From the NCBI GenBank assembly GCA_007693595.1, contig REDI01000050.1:1-64000 (forward strand): a stretch of 64,000 bases of DNA. The letters run 5' to 3'. Shown piece after piece: positions 35,569 through 46,150 of this stretch. Numbering within the stretch: the first letter of the stretch is position 1; the number at the start of each line of letters is the position of its first letter. The notes below the pieces were generated by a model. That model saw only the letters and a list, made by a program, of their open reading frames with translations. It did not search any database and was not told where the DNA came from. Position numbers and translations under genes: made by a program. The DNA is from Deltaproteobacteria bacterium. Its GTDB lineage: Bacteria > Myxococcota_A > UBA796 > GCA-2862545.

Positions 35569-38499
35569 TTGATTCGTTCCTTCGCCCGAAGAGAGCGGGC
35601 GGTCTTGGTCGCCAGGGTGTGCGCGCAGGCTGCGGTGGTGCTCGCCTTCCTCGCGCTGGGACTCGTCTTGGTGCCTGCCTTTGGGCTCCCGCGTGAGCTG
35701 GGGATTTTCATGCAGATCGCTGCCTTGCTCGTCGGGAGCTGGGTCGCCGTCTTCGCCCCGCTCTGGATCGGCTGGTCCCGGGCTGCCGACCCTCGCAGAC
35801 AAGCGCGACTCGCGGAGCGCGCCCGGCCCGACCTCGAAGGTCGGCTGATCACCCTGGCCGACCGGCTGCACGGAGCGAGCCCGAGCGAGAGTCCGGCCAT
35901 TCTGGGTCTGCTCGCGGCGCGCGCGTCTTCGCGGCTGCGCGGCGTGCGTGGGGGCCAGCTGCACCCCTCTTGGCCGGCCCTCGTCGCGGCGGTCCCCTCG
36001 CTCGTCCTGTTCGTCTTGGCGCTGGGGGGTGCGGCCTTCTCTCCGGGGGGCTTCGTCGGCTTGGCTGGCTATTGGGCTGGCGCCGCGAGTGCGGCGGTTT
36101 CCGACGAGGGCGACGACTCCGATGGCCCCCTCGATCGCGCGCGCGTCGGCGATCTCGTGCTCGAGTATACCTATCCCTCGTACACCGGCCTCGAGCCGCG
36201 CGAGGTCCCCAACTCCACCGGCGATGCCCACGGTCCGCCCGGCACCCGCGTCAGGGTGCGGGTCCGTAGCGCCGACCCGATCGACGGCGCCGACATCTAC
36301 GCCTACGACGAACCAACCGAAGGCGCCGAGATCCACGAGGAGCGGATGATCTCGGGAGCCTTCACCATCGGCCCCGATGACGGCCTGTGGTACCTGACCC
36401 TCCGCCGGGGTCAGGGGGAGCAGCGCACGCGCGATTTTCAGATCCAAGCGGAACCGGACCTCCCCCCAGTGGTGCTCGTCGACGGACCGCCGCGCATCGA
36501 GGTGCCGGTCGATGCGGCGGTCGAGATCCCATGGAACGCTCGAGACGACTACGGCCTGCGTCGGATCGTGCTGCACCTCGACGGTCGCGAGGCGCGCGAG
36601 CTGCGCAAGATCAGCGGCGACGCCCCCGAGGCGAGCGGCGTGCTGCGGTTCACGCCCGAGCAGCTTGGCATGTCGCCGGGTATGCGCGTCCAGCTCCAGG
36701 TCGGAGCCTGGGATAACAACGGCTGGTCGGGCGAGCAGCTCGGGTTGTCGGAGCCTTCTATCGAGCTGGTGGTCGGGCAGCCCGAAGACCGCAGTCAGCT
36801 CACCCTCGAAGAGCGCGAGGAGCTGCGCGGCCTGCTGGTCGACCTATTGGCCAAACAGCTCCTCGAGCCGTGGCCTCCCGGTCGCTCCAACGGCGACGTG
36901 CTCGCCTTCGGGGAACGGTTCGATGCGTTCTACACGGATCTCCGAGCTCTTCGTCGCGACCGCCCCGCCTTCGCGCGCGATCGCTTCGTCGGCCGCCTCA
37001 CCCATCGCGTGCTGGCGGCGGGGGTCGAGTTCATCGTCTACACCCAGGTCAACTTTGATCCAGACCATCGCCGGAGCGGGGTGAGGCTCGAGCTGCTGAA
37101 CCGGGCAGGGGACCTGCGCGAGGGGGCCATCGTCGCCAACGAGCAGGCCATCGTCATGCTCGACCGCTACCTCGCGCGGGACGCCCTCTCGGCGGTCGTC
37201 GAGCGCACCGAAGAAGCCTCTCGGCTCGGACAGCGCCTGGCGGTCCTCGCCGAGACCGGCGCCGACGCCTCCGACCTCCTCCTCGCGACCGAGCGGGTCG
37301 AGCGCTCCACCGAAGCCCTCAGCACCGAGGCCCGCCGCATGTCTTCGGGCTCTCTGCAAGGACTGGTCGAGCGGCGATCGGCCGAGATCGATCGGCTGCG
37401 CCAAGAGATCGAGCGCCTCGTCGCCGCGGGCGACGTCGACGACGCGACCCGTCTCATCGGTCGGCTGAGCCGTCAGCTTACCGAACTCCACGAGGAGCTC
37501 CTCTATCGCCTCCAACGCCTGGAGGACGAAGACGATCAGCTCGGCGACGAGATCAAGAGCCTCCTCGACGATCTGCGAACCGTCGAGCGGGAGCAGCGCA
37601 TGCTCAAGGAGCAGGTCCGCGAGCTCCGCGAGGGCGGAGACGCCGCAGGAGCAGCCTCCGCCGAGGCGCTCTGGGCTGAGGTCGAGCGCTTGACTGAGCA
37701 GGCCTCCAGCCGGGGGGACCGCCTCCTGGGGACCATGCCCCAGGGGAGTGGGCCGTTTTACCTGCGCGAGCTGGTCGGCTCGGCGCTGCGCTCGACCAAC
37801 CGCCTCCTCGACACGGCGCGGGCCCGCGATCTGCGCAAGGCCCTCACCGACGTCGACGACGCCCTCGTGGGCTGGACTCGCGCCTACCGAAGGGTCGAAG
37901 AAGGCCAGCTCCGGCCCATCGTCAGCCGGCTTGAGCAGGCCCAGCGTCTCTTGCAGCGGCTCGCCATCGAGGCCGAGTCGGTCCCGCGCGACGTCGCGCT
38001 CAAGACGATGGAGCTCCAAGCGGAGCAGGCGCGCCTCGCCGAGCAGCGCGAAGGGCTCGAGCGCGACGCCCTCGAGCTCATTCCTCAGCTCCCCATCGAG
38101 CCTGTGGGTATGATGGACGCTCTGCAAGACGCCGCCGAAAACATGCAGTCCGCTCGACGCGACCTGCAAGGCGGCAAGCCCATGCCCGCCGAGGGAGCCC
38201 AGGGGCAGGCGGCCGAAGACGTCAAAGAAGCCCGTGAGGCGCTCGAAGACGTGCTCGAGCAGATGTCGGCCGGCGGCGGAGGCGGCGAGGGCGGAGGGGG
38301 TGGCGAGGCGTCGGATCAGCAGCCTGAGCCGTTGGATCTCGACGGGGACATCATGACCCACAACCCCGAGCTCAACCTCGAAGACGAGTTTGACCTCGAC
38401 GCCTTCCAGCGCGATGTGCTGCGCGGGATGCAGGGCGATGTGCCCGACAGCTACCGCGCGCTCAAGAAGCGCTATTACGAGGAGCTGATGACGCAATGA
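35569..38499 (+). CDS. DUF4175-like membrane protein with long coiled coils (976 aa)
   Basis: The assigned TTG at 35569 has no ribosome binding site; the frame stays open upstream to 35491 (see findings). Residues 1-70 contain two transmembrane helices, and a third lies near 150-180 (ALVAAVPSLVLFVLALGG). An extracytoplasmic beta-rich region follows (about 200-410; YTYPSYTGLEPREV, DDYGLRRIVLHLDG), matching the DUF4175 pattern. Residues about 520-870 are Glu/Arg-rich coiled coil. A Gly-rich stretch and an acidic C-terminus end the protein. DUF4175 genes typically accompany MoxR, DUF58 and BatA genes, as here. It is coupled (4-bp ATGA overlap) to the peptidase-MA gene. Confidence 0.82.
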   Translation: MIRSFARRERAVLVARVCAQAAVVLAFLALGLVLVPAFGLPRELGIFMQIAALLVGSWVAVFAPLWIGWSRAADPRRQARLAERARPDLEGRLITLADRLHGASPSESPAILGLLAARASSRLRGVRGGQLHPSWPALVAAVPSLVLFVLALGGAAFSPGGFVGLAGYWAGAASAAVSDEGDDSDGPLDRARVGDLVLEYTYPSYTGLEPREVPNSTGDAHGPPGTRVRVRVRSADPIDGADIYAYDEPTEGAEIHEERMISGAFTIGPDDGLWYLTLRRGQGEQRTRDFQIQAEPDLPPVVLVDGPPRIEVPVDAAVEIPWNARDDYGLRRIVLHLDGREARELRKISGDAPEASGVLRFTPEQLGMSPGMRVQLQVGAWDNNGWSGEQLGLSEPSIELVVGQPEDRSQLTLEEREELRGLLVDLLAKQLLEPWPPGRSNGDVLAFGERFDAFYTDLRALRRDRPAFARDRFVGRLTHRVLAAGVEFIVYTQVNFDPDHRRSGVRLELLNRAGDLREGAIVANEQAIVMLDRYLARDALSAVVERTEEASRLGQRLAVLAETGADASDLLLATERVERSTEALSTEARRMSSGSLQGLVERRSAEIDRLRQEIERLVAAGDVDDATRLIGRLSRQLTELHEELLYRLQRLEDEDDQLGDEIKSLLDDLRTVEREQRMLKEQVRELREGGDAAGAASAEALWAEVERLTEQASSRGDRLLGTMPQGSGPFYLRELVGSALRSTNRLLDTARARDLRKALTDVDDALVGWTRAYRRVEEGQLRPIVSRLEQAQRLLQRLAIEAESVPRDVALKTMELQAEQARLAEQREGLERDALELIPQLPIEPVGMMDALQDAAENMQSARRDLQGGKPMPAEGAQGQAAEDVKEAREALEDVLEQMSAGGGGGEGGGGGEASDQQPEPLDLDGDIMTHNPELNLEDEFDLDAFQRDVLRGMQGDVPDSYRALKKRYYEELMTQ

Positions 38500-40043
38500 G
38501 AGCCATCGTCCTGGCAGCGCTGGTCCTCGGTGCGAGCTCCCCTGCGGTCGCCTCGGCGCGAGCGATCGCGAACTGTCTCGACACCGTCGATGTAGACTGC
38601 GCCGATAAGGTGCTCGAACGGTACGATCTCGACGAGATCGGCGACGCCGAGGTCCTCTATCTCGCAGCCCGTGCGCGCTTTTTTGGGGGGCGCTTCGCTG
38701 AAGCCCACGACCTGATGGCGCGGGCGGTAGAGGCCGGTCACCCGGACCGCTTCGAGGAGCTGGACCTCTACGCGCGCACCCGCGATGCGCACCAGGACTT
38801 CGTCGAAGTCGAGCGGGAGGGCCGGTACATGGTACGCTACCGGCCCGGGCTCGACGCCGTGCTCGTCGAAGATGCCTTTGCCACACTCCTGCTCGCCGAG
38901 ACTCACCTCGCCCCGATCATCGGAGGACCTCCCCCTGCGCCCATCGTGGCCGAGATCTATCCGACCGGGCGGATCTTCACCGAGGCCTCCTCTCTCTCCG
39001 AGAAAGACGTGAAGACGACGGGGGTCGTGGCGCTCTCCAAGTGGTCTCGTCTGCTCGTGACCTCTCCCAGAGCGCTGGGCAAGGGCTACCCCTGGCAAGA
39101 CACGCTGGCGCACGAGTATATCCACCAGGTCGTCAGCCACCACAGCGGCGAGCGGGCCCCCGTCTGGCTCCAAGAAGCCATCGCCAAGTACCTCGACAAC
39201 CGCTGGCGCGACGGCAAGGACCGCTTCAAGCTCGATCCCCGCGCGGAGTCCCTGGTCGCCAAGGCGCTGCGGGACAACGAGCTCGTCCCGTTCGAGATGA
39301 TGCACCCCTCTCTCGCCAAGCTGCCGAGCGCCGAGCTCGCCGCCCTGGCCTATGCGCAGCTCGCGAGCCTGATGAGCTTCGTCTTTGAGCGTGCCGGCGA
39401 GGACGTGCTCCCCGGGGTGCTCGCCAAGGTCAAGCGAGGCACGGATCCTCGAGACGCGCTGAGTGCCGCTGCGGGCTTCGGGAGCTTCGAGGCCATGGAG
39501 CTGGGCTGGAAGGACTGGATCAAGCAGCAAGGGCTCCGCGATCTCGAGGTCGAAGACCTCCCGACCGCTCTCGATGGTGGCGGCGCCGACGCGATGGGGC
39601 TCGATCCGGTCATGTCGGAGCGCAAGGATCTCTCTCGCTTCGTGCGCTTGGGCGAGCTGCTGCTGGAGCGCGGCCACGCCGAGGCCGCCTTGATCGAGTT
39701 CGCGAAGGCCGACGGGCCTGAGGGGGAGCGATCCCCGTTGCTTCAGACCCGCTTGGCCCAGGCTCATCACACGCTGGGTGATCTGGGCCGGGCGCGATCG
39801 ACGCTCAAGGCGGCGCTGGAGCTCTACCCTAACTTCACGCTGGCCTGGAAGGCGCTCGCCGAGGTGGAGCTCGCCGCTGGGCAGCGGAGCAAGGCCATCG
39901 AGGCCTTCGTCGAGACGGTCCGGCTCGATCCCTTCGACGCCGAGGTGCAGGAGCAGCTCATCACCCTCTACACCAAGCAAGGCGATGAGGCGGCGGCCCG
40001 TCGGCATCGAAGCCAGCTCTCGATCCTTAAGCGCGGCGGCTGA
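38496..40043 (+). CDS. Exported peptidase-MA-like metalloprotease with TPR tail
   Basis: 515 residues from the ATG at 38496, overlapping the DUF4175 stop by 4 bp. A signal peptide (IVLAALVLGASSPAVASA) is present. The gluzincin motif is LAHEYIHQVV (His206, Glu207, His210) with WLQEAIAKY (Glu227) as the third ligand, the peptidase-MA arrangement. Residues about 370-500 hold TPRs (LGELLLERGHAEAALIEFAKA, AWKALAEVELAAGQRSKAIEAF). It should act in the periplasm, perhaps processing partners of the MoxR module. It converges on purL with only 8 bp between the two stop codons. Confidence 0.85.
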   Translation: MRAIVLAALVLGASSPAVASARAIANCLDTVDVDCADKVLERYDLDEIGDAEVLYLAARARFFGGRFAEAHDLMARAVEAGHPDRFEELDLYARTRDAHQDFVEVEREGRYMVRYRPGLDAVLVEDAFATLLLAETHLAPIIGGPPPAPIVAEIYPTGRIFTEASSLSEKDVKTTGVVALSKWSRLLVTSPRALGKGYPWQDTLAHEYIHQVVSHHSGERAPVWLQEAIAKYLDNRWRDGKDRFKLDPRAESLVAKALRDNELVPFEMMHPSLAKLPSAELAALAYAQLASLMSFVFERAGEDVLPGVLAKVKRGTDPRDALSAAAGFGSFEAMELGWKDWIKQQGLRDLEVEDLPTALDGGGADAMGLDPVMSERKDLSRFVRLGELLLERGHAEAALIEFAKADGPEGERSPLLQTRLAQAHHTLGDLGRARSTLKAALELYPNFTLAWKALAEVELAAGQRSKAIEAFVETVRLDPFDAEVQEQLITLYTKQGDEAAARRHRSQLSILKRGG

Positions 40044-40051
40044 GTCGGCCC

Positions 40052-43000
40052 TTAACCAACGAAGGCGCGCGCGTTTCGGAACAGCCGCATCCAGGGGGCG
40101 TCTCCCTGAGAGCGCTGCTCCCAGGTGCAGGTGGCCGCGCGCACGACCCGCTCGGGATGAGGCATGAGCAGGGTCACCCGGCCGTCCTCGCTGGTGACGC
40201 CCGCGATCCCGTCCGGGCTGCCGTTGGGGTTGAGGGGGTAGCGTTCGGTCGGCTCACCGTGGTTGTCGACGTAGTGGGCGGCGGCGAGGGGAGCGCCGCC
40301 ACGCAGGGCCACGCGACCCTCTCCGTGGGCGACGGCGATAGGGAGGCGGCTACCCTGCATGCCTGCCAGCAGGACCGAAGGGGAGGGGGCGATACGCAGG
40401 GTGCAGATCCGGGCCTCGAACTGCTCGCTCCGGTTGCGAACGAAGCGAGGCCAGGCTCGGGCACCGGGGATCAGCTCGCTCAGGTGGGAGAGCATCTGGC
40501 AGCCGTTGCAGATCCCCAGAGTGAAGGTGTTGGAGCGCGCGAAGAAGGCGGCGAAGTCCTCGCGTAGCGCGTCGGAGTAGAGGATCGTTCGGGCCCAGCC
40601 CCCGCCAGCCCCCAGCACATCGCCGTAGGAGAAGCCTCCGCAGGCGGCGAGCCCGACCACGTCGCGCAGGGAGCGGCGCCTCTCGAGCAGGTCGCTCATG
40701 TGCACGTCGATGGCGGTGAAGCCTGCCCGATCGAAGGCCGCCGCCATCTCGAGCTGCCCGTTGACCCCTTGCTCTCGCAGGATCGCCACCTGTGGACGGT
40801 GGCGGAGCACAGCGGGCGCGCCGGGAACCGCGGCCGGATCGTAGGTGAGCACGGTCTGAAGACCGGGGTCTTGGGTGTCGAGGAGGTGGTCGAACTCTTG
40901 CAGGGCGCAGTCGGGGTGGTCGCGGAGGGTCTGCACGCCGTAGCTGTTCTCGCTCCAGGCGCGGTGCCAGGCGACCGCGTCTCCGCGGAGCACGACGCGG
41001 CGCTGCCAGGTGAAGCGGATCTGTCGCTCGGCGAGCACGGTGCCGGCGATCCGGGCGGGGAGCGAGACCCCTTGGAGCGAGGCCATGACGGCGTCGGCGT
41101 CGGTGCGGCGGACCTGCAGAATGGCGCCGAGCTCTTCGTTAAAGAGGGCGTGTAAGGGATCGGGTCCCAGGCCGTCGAGGGCTAGCTCGACGCCGAGGTG
41201 ACTGGCGAAGGCCATCTCGGAGGCGGTGGCGAGCAGGCCTCCGTCGCTGCGGTCGTGGTAGGCGAGCACGACGCCGCGCCGGTGGAGCGCCTGCATGGCG
41301 TCGAAGAAGGCGGCGAGCAGAGCCGGATCGTCGAGATCGGGCGGGACATCCCCGAGGCTTCGATAGACCTGGCAGAGGGCGGAACCGCCGAGTCGGGCGC
41401 GGCCTCGTCCGAGATCGATCACGATCAGGACCGAGTCTTCGCCCGCGAGCACCGGCGTCCAGGCATCGGGAGCGGAGAGGGTGGGAGCGAAGGCGGTGAC
41501 GACGAGCGAGAGCGGCGCGGTGACCTTGCGCTCGGCCTGACCGTCTCGCCAGACGGTGCGCATCGAGAGGCTGTCTTTGCCGACGGGGATGCAGATCCCC
41601 AGGGCGGGGCACAGCTCCATGCCGACGGCCCGCACCGCGCGGTAGAGGGCCGCGTCTTCGCCAGGCTCGTTGGCGGCGGCCATCCAGTTGGCTGAGAGCG
41701 CGATGTCCTTCCGGTCGGCGATCGGCGCTGCGGAGAGGTTGGTCAGGGCCTCACCGACGGCCAGGCGGGCCGAGGCCGCGGGATCGAGTAGGGCGACGGG
41801 AGGGCGTTCACCCATCGCCATCGCCTCGCCCGCTCGGGTGTCGTAGGTGGCGGTGGTGGTCGCCACGTCGGCCACAGGGACCTGCCAAGGGCCGACCATG
41901 GGCTCGCGAGCGACCATGCCGGTGATGCTGCGGTCGGCGATCGTGACCAGGAAGGCCTTGCTGCTCACGGAGGGCAGCCGAAGCACCCGCTCGGCCGCCT
42001 CGTCGAGCGTGGGGGAGGGGAGCGTGTCGCGGCGGGGTTGGCGGGTGCGCGCATCGCGGTGGAGGCGAGGAGGCTTGCCGAAGATGACGTCTAGGGGCAG
42101 ATCGATCGGGGGGCGGGGGCTGAGGGCGTCGCGCAGGGTGAGGTGTGGATCGGCGGTGGAGACGCCGACTACGGCGAAGGGGGCGCGCTCCCGCTCGGCG
42201 AGCTGGCGGAAGAGCGGCAGTCGCTGTGGATCGATGGCGAGCACGTACCGCTCTTGGCTCTCGTTGCACCACAGCTCCAGCGGCGAGAGGCCGGGCTCGT
42301 CGGAGGGGACCTCTCGCAGGTCGAGCTCGGCCCCGAGGGAGGCGTCGTGCACGAGCTCAGGCAGCGCGTTCGACAGCCCGCCAGCACCGACATCGTGGAT
42401 CGAGAGGATCGGGTTGTGCTCCCCCAGGGCCCAGCAGCGGTCGATGAGCTCCTGGCAGCGGCGCTGAAGCTCCGGGTTGGCGCGCTGAACCGAGGCAAAG
42501 TCTAGCTCCATAGCCGAGGTTCCTGCCGTCATCGAGGACGCGGCCCCGCCTCCCAGGCCGATGAGCATGGCGGGCCCGCCTAACACCACCAGGGCCGCGC
42601 CGTCGGTGAAGCCGGGCTTTGTGACGTGCTCCTCGCGGATGTTGCCGTAGCCGCCGGCGATCATGATCGGCTTGTGGTAGCCACGAACCTCGGGCAGATC
42701 GGCGCCAATGTCGAGGCAGAAGGTTCGGAAGAAGCCGCAGAGGTTCGGCCGGCCGAACTCGTTATTGTAGCGTGCGCCCCCGATGGGCCCTTCGATCATG
42801 ATCTGTAGCGCGCTGGCGATCCGCTCGGGGCGCCCGGGATCGAGCTCCCAGGGGCGCGGGTGCTGAGGCAGGAGCAGATCGCTCACCATGAAGCCCGTGA
42901 GACCCGCCTTGGGGCGGCTACCCCGTCCGGTGGCTCCTTCGTCGCGGATCTCGCCGCCGCTGCCCGTCGCCGCGCCGGGATCGGGCGAGATGGCCGTGGG

Positions 43001-43879
43001 GTGGTTGTGGGTCTCGACCTTCATGAGCAGGTGCACCGGCTCTCGGACGGCGCGGTAGGATCCTGTGGCCGGATCGGGAAAGAAGCGGCCGGCGACGGTT
43101 CCGCGCGCGACGGCGGCGTTGTCGCTGTAGGCCGAGAGCACCCGGCCGGGGTGCTGCTGGTGGGTGTTCCGGATCATGCCGAAGAGGCTGAGGGCTTGGG
43201 GGGCACCGTCAAGATCGAAGGAGGCGTTGAAGATCTTGTGCCGACAGTGCTCGGAGTTGGCCTGGGCGAACATCATGAGCTCGACGTCGGTGGGATCGCG
43301 TCCAAGCGCGGTGAAGCGCTCGACGAGGTAGGCGATCTCGTCGTCCGACAGCGCGAGTCCGAGCTCGACGTTGGCGCGAGCGAGGGCCTGGGTGCCGCCC
43401 TCGCTCAGGGGGATCTGCGCGAGGGGGCGGGGCTCGTCGGCCGCGAAGAGACCCTGGGCCAAGTCGATGCGGTCGATCAGCTCCTGCGTCATACGATCGT
43501 GCAGACACCCGCCGAGGCGGGCCGGCTCGCCCGCGGGCAGGCCCGGCAACGAGAAGGCGTGGGCTCGCTCGACTCGGCGCACGAAGGTCAAGCCGCAGTG
43601 ATGGAGGATCTCGGTGGCCTTGCTCGACCAGGGGGAGCGGGTTGCTCGGCGTGGGATCACGATCCAATGGGCGAGGATCGGCCCGTGCGGTCCCTCCCCC
43701 ACATCGAGGAGGGCGTTCAGGCGTGCGCGCTCAAGGGAGGTGGGCTCGCGCGCGAGATCGAGCAGGTAGAGGTCGCGCTCGTCGAGGTCGCGCACCTCGG
43801 GGACGCGAGCGCGCAGCTCGTGGAGGAGCCTCTCGCGTCGGAAGGCGGACAAGCGGGCCCGACCGAAGTGGACCTCCAT
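40052..43879 (-). CDS. purL: Phosphoribosylformylglycinamidine synthase, long (single-chain) form
   Basis: 1275 residues from the ATG at 43877-43879 with GAGGAG upstream. It converts FGAR to FGAM with glutamine and ATP in purine synthesis. The N-terminal PurS-like part, the linker, two AIRS-type ATP domains ([34 protein letters not shown] ... GYGNI) and the C-terminal glutaminase ([15 protein letters not shown], with the MPHPERVVR His-Glu) are all present. It is the large proteobacterial/eukaryotic type rather than the split PurSQL. It lies with the baeRF gene as a minus-strand pair inside the plus-strand MoxR-module genes. Confidence 0.97.
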   Translation of the reverse strand: MEVHFGRARLSAFRRERLLHELRARVPEVRDLDERDLYLLDLAREPTSLERARLNALLDVGEGPHGPILAHWIVIPRRATRSPWSSKATEILHHCGLTFVRRVERAHAFSLPGLPAGEPARLGGCLHDRMTQELIDRIDLAQGLFAADEPRPLAQIPLSEGGTQALARANVELGLALSDDEIAYLVERFTALGRDPTDVELMMFAQANSEHCRHKIFNASFDLDGAPQALSLFGMIRNTHQQHPGRVLSAYSDNAAVARGTVAGRFFPDPATGSYRAVREPVHLLMKVETHNHPTAISPDPGAATGSGGEIRDEGATGRGSRPKAGLTGFMVSDLLLPQHPRPWELDPGRPERIASALQIMIEGPIGGARYNNEFGRPNLCGFFRTFCLDIGADLPEVRGYHKPIMIAGGYGNIREEHVTKPGFTDGAALVVLGGPAMLIGLGGGAASSMTAGTSAMELDFASVQRANPELQRRCQELIDRCWALGEHNPILSIHDVGAGGLSNALPELVHDASLGAELDLREVPSDEPGLSPLELWCNESQERYVLAIDPQRLPLFRQLAERERAPFAVVGVSTADPHLTLRDALSPRPPIDLPLDVIFGKPPRLHRDARTRQPRRDTLPSPTLDEAAERVLRLPSVSSKAFLVTIADRSITGMVAREPMVGPWQVPVADVATTTATYDTRAGEAMAMGERPPVALLDPAASARLAVGEALTNLSAAPIADRKDIALSANWMAAANEPGEDAALYRAVRAVGMELCPALGICIPVGKDSLSMRTVWRDGQAERKVTAPLSLVVTAFAPTLSAPDAWTPVLAGEDSVLIVIDLGRGRARLGGSALCQVYRSLGDVPPDLDDPALLAAFFDAMQALHRRGVVLAYHDRSDGGLLATASEMAFASHLGVELALDGLGPDPLHALFNEELGAILQVRRTDADAVMASLQGVSLPARIAGTVLAERQIRFTWQRRVVLRGDAVAWHRAWSENSYGVQTLRDHPDCALQEFDHLLDTQDPGLQTVLTYDPAAVPGAPAVLRHRPQVAILREQGVNGQLEMAAAFDRAGFTAIDVHMSDLLERRRSLRDVVGLAACGGFSYGDVLGAGGGWARTILYSDALREDFAAFFARSNTFTLGICNGCQMLSHLSELIPGARAWPRFVRNRSEQFEARICTLRIAPSPSVLLAGMQGSRLPIAVAHGEGRVALRGGAPLAAAHYVDNHGEPTERYPLNPNGSPDGIAGVTSEDGRVTLLMPHPERVVRAATCTWEQRSQGDAPWMRLFRNARAFVG

Positions 43880-43927
43880 CGGTGCTCCTCGTGGCGTGCG
43901 GGGTTCGGGGGGCTCCCCCCCCGAGGA

Positions 43928-45010
43928 TCAGTAGCGGAGGACCGCGGCGATGCGCTGGAGGTCATCGATCCCACCGTCGACGAAGACGACTCGCCCGCCG
44001 AAGGCCGCGACGTTCTCGACCAGATCATCGACGGCGTCGTCGATCACGCCGGGAGCGGTGCGGTCTTTGGTGGGGGTGAGCACCATGCCGGTCTCGTCGA
44101 CGATGCCGGGCTCGTGGTAGTGCTCGTCGACCACCAGGACCGAGACGCGGCCCTCGGCGGCGGCGCGCCAGGCCTGCGCTAGCCCCGCGGCACCCTTGCC
44201 CTGGCCCACGGCGTCGCGGGCGGCTTGGGCCTCGGCTTGCTCCTTGGCGGCCAGGGCCTCGCGCACGCGGGGCCAAACCAGCGCTCCGAGCTCGTGGGGC
44301 GGGGTCTTGTCGTGGGCGCCTTCGAGGGTGGCGAGGATCGCCGGCTTGTTGTTCGTGATGTTGTCCCAGTAGCCGAGGTAGCGCTGGACGCCGACGATGA
44401 CGAGGGGCTGCTCATCTTCGTTCTGGATCGCGCTGATCGAGCTGTCGATGGCCCGGAAGAAGTTGAGGTGGTGGTTCTGACGCACGGTGGCGGCGTTGAT
44501 GCCCTGGCCGCCTGGCAGGCGGGTCGCGCCACCTGGGGCGTTGTGCACCCGCGGGAAGCCGTGGCCGATGAGCTCTTCGAGATCCTCGCGGACCGCGTCG
44601 TACAAGCGGGTTGGCTTCTCGGAGAGGACGAGCACGCGGTAGCTCTCGCTGCGCGCCCAGGCGAGCCAGAGGTCGCGGGTGGCGAAGGTCTCGTCGACGA
44701 CGACGCGGCTCTCGAGGGCGTAGGGCAGGTAGTGCACCTGCGCCCCTTCGGAGGTGGCGAAGATCGCCAGCCCGTCGAGGGTGTGGCTCCAGTCGATCTC
44801 TTCGACGGCTTGCTCTACATGCTCGAGCACCTGCGCGACTTCGCGCTTGTTCAGCTCGTCGAGCAGGCGGCTGCGCAGCTCTTCGACCTGGTTCTTGACC
44901 TTGATGGGGTCGGCCTTGTTATCGGGCGAGGTACGGTGCGTCTTCGCGAGCAGCGACACCATTGGGTAGCCGCGCTGGGACTGAAGGGCGAGGATTTCGG
45001 AACGGTTCAT
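43928..45010 (-). CDS. eRF1-like (baeRF family) protein
   Basis: 360 residues from the ATG at 45008-45010 with GAGGAG upstream. The start ([40 protein letters not shown]), [22 protein letters not shown] and the C-terminal eRF1-domain-3-like segment ([57 protein letters not shown]) match the bacterial/archaeal eRF1-related proteins, probably baeRF family 3. The family is proposed to act on ribosomes, perhaps in stress or rescue; no function is proven here. No GGQ loop is visible. It precedes purL by 48 bp on the same strand. Confidence 0.72.
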   Translation of the reverse strand: MNRSEILALQSQRGYPMVSLLAKTHRTSPDNKADPIKVKNQVEELRSRLLDELNKREVAQVLEHVEQAVEEIDWSHTLDGLAIFATSEGAQVHYLPYALESRVVVDETFATRDLWLAWARSESYRVLVLSEKPTRLYDAVREDLEELIGHGFPRVHNAPGGATRLPGGQGINAATVRQNHHLNFFRAIDSSISAIQNEDEQPLVIVGVQRYLGYWDNITNNKPAILATLEGAHDKTPPHELGALVWPRVREALAAKEQAEAQAARDAVGQGKGAAGLAQAWRAAAEGRVSVLVVDEHYHEPGIVDETGMVLTPTKDRTAPGVIDDAVDDLVENVAAFGGRVVFVDGGIDDLQRIAAVLRY

Positions 45011-45178
45011 GGGGCTCCTCGGGGGTTGAAAACGGTAGGGGAGCTAACCTGTCCTTCCCGACGCGCCGCCACGAATTTGCTCTCGGGTCGGCGTTGCGTC
45101 TCCAAACGTCAGGGATACGCCGCATCGGCCCCTCAAGCGATAGGGGAGACCCACCACCATTGTTCCCCTGGAGTCGCG

Positions 45179-46150
45179 TTGGACGACGTCAAGCTTCTCG
45201 AGAGCCTCGCCCCGACACACCAGGCCCTCGTCGACGCCATCGGCAAGGTCGTCGTGGGTCAGGAGCGGGTCGTGCAGCTCATGCTCACCGCCCTGTTCAG
45301 CGATGGGCACTGTCTCTTCATCGGGGTCCCCGGCCTCGCAAAGACCCTGCTGGTGCGCACTGTCGCCGAGACCCTCGGGGTCGACTACGGCCGGATCCAG
45401 TTCACCCCCGACCTCATGCCGGCCGATATTACCGGCACCGACGTGCTCGAAGAAGACCGCGAGACCGGGGCGCGCGGGCTGCGCTTCGTCCAGGGCCCCG
45501 TCTTCACCAACCTCCTCCTCGCCGACGAGATCAACCGTACGCCGCCCAAGACCCAGGCCGCCCTGCTCCAGGCCATGCAGGAGCGCGCCGTCACGGCCTC
45601 GGGCCGCACCATGCGCCTCGATCCACCCTTTCTTGTCTTTGCGACCCAGAACCCCATCGAGCAGGAGGGCACCTACCCGCTGCCCGAGGCGCAGCAGGAC
45701 CGCTTCATGTTCAGCATCGAGGTCGGCTACCCCAGCATCGCCGAAGAAGAAGAGATCGTGCGTCGTACCACCGTCGGAGAGCTTCCGGCCGCCGAGAGGG
45801 TCCTCGGGCGCGACGAGCTGCTCGCGTACCAGCGCCTCCTGCGCTCCATGCCCATCTCGAGCGACGTGGTGAGCTACGCCGTGCGGCTCGCCGCTTCGAC
45901 CCGTCCGGGATCTTCGGCCAAAGCCGCGCGGCACATCCGCTGGGGCGCCGGACCTCGCGCGAGCCAGTACCTCGCCATCGGGGCGCGCACCTGGGCGGTG
46001 CTCCACGGCCGCGACGTGCCCGTCATCGATGATGTGCGCGCCGTCGCCCCCGCGGTGCTCGCCCACCGCATCGTGCTCGGCTTCGAGGCCGAGGCTGCGG
46101 GTCTCACCGCCTACCAGGTCGTCGACGAGCTGGTGCGCGAGGTGAAGTAG
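45179..46150 (+). CDS. MoxR-family AAA ATPase
   Basis: 323 residues from a TTG at 45179 with GGAG 5 nt upstream; the longer upstream frame is antisense to the baeRF gene. Walker A GVPGLAKT (49-56), Walker B LLLADEIN (112-119), sensor FATQNP (154-159) and the [10 protein letters not shown] motif are intact, followed by the lid domain ([30 protein letters not shown]). MoxR proteins act as chaperones that remodel vWA-domain partners. It heads a five-gene run whose next members carry DUF58 and vWA domains. Confidence 0.95.
   Translation: MDDVKLLESLAPTHQALVDAIGKVVVGQERVVQLMLTALFSDGHCLFIGVPGLAKTLLVRTVAETLGVDYGRIQFTPDLMPADITGTDVLEEDRETGARGLRFVQGPVFTNLLLADEINRTPPKTQAALLQAMQERAVTASGRTMRLDPPFLVFATQNPIEQEGTYPLPEAQQDRFMFSIEVGYPSIAEEEEIVRRTTVGELPAAERVLGRDELLAYQRLLRSMPISSDVVSYAVRLAASTRPGSSAKAARHIRWGAGPRASQYLAIGARTWAVLHGRDVPVIDDVRAVAPAVLAHRIVLGFEAEAAGLTAYQVVDELVREVK

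Noticed and set aside
36844-38886. 680-codon minus-strand frame
   Set aside because: It is antisense to DUF4175 and the peptidase gene and shows no domain.
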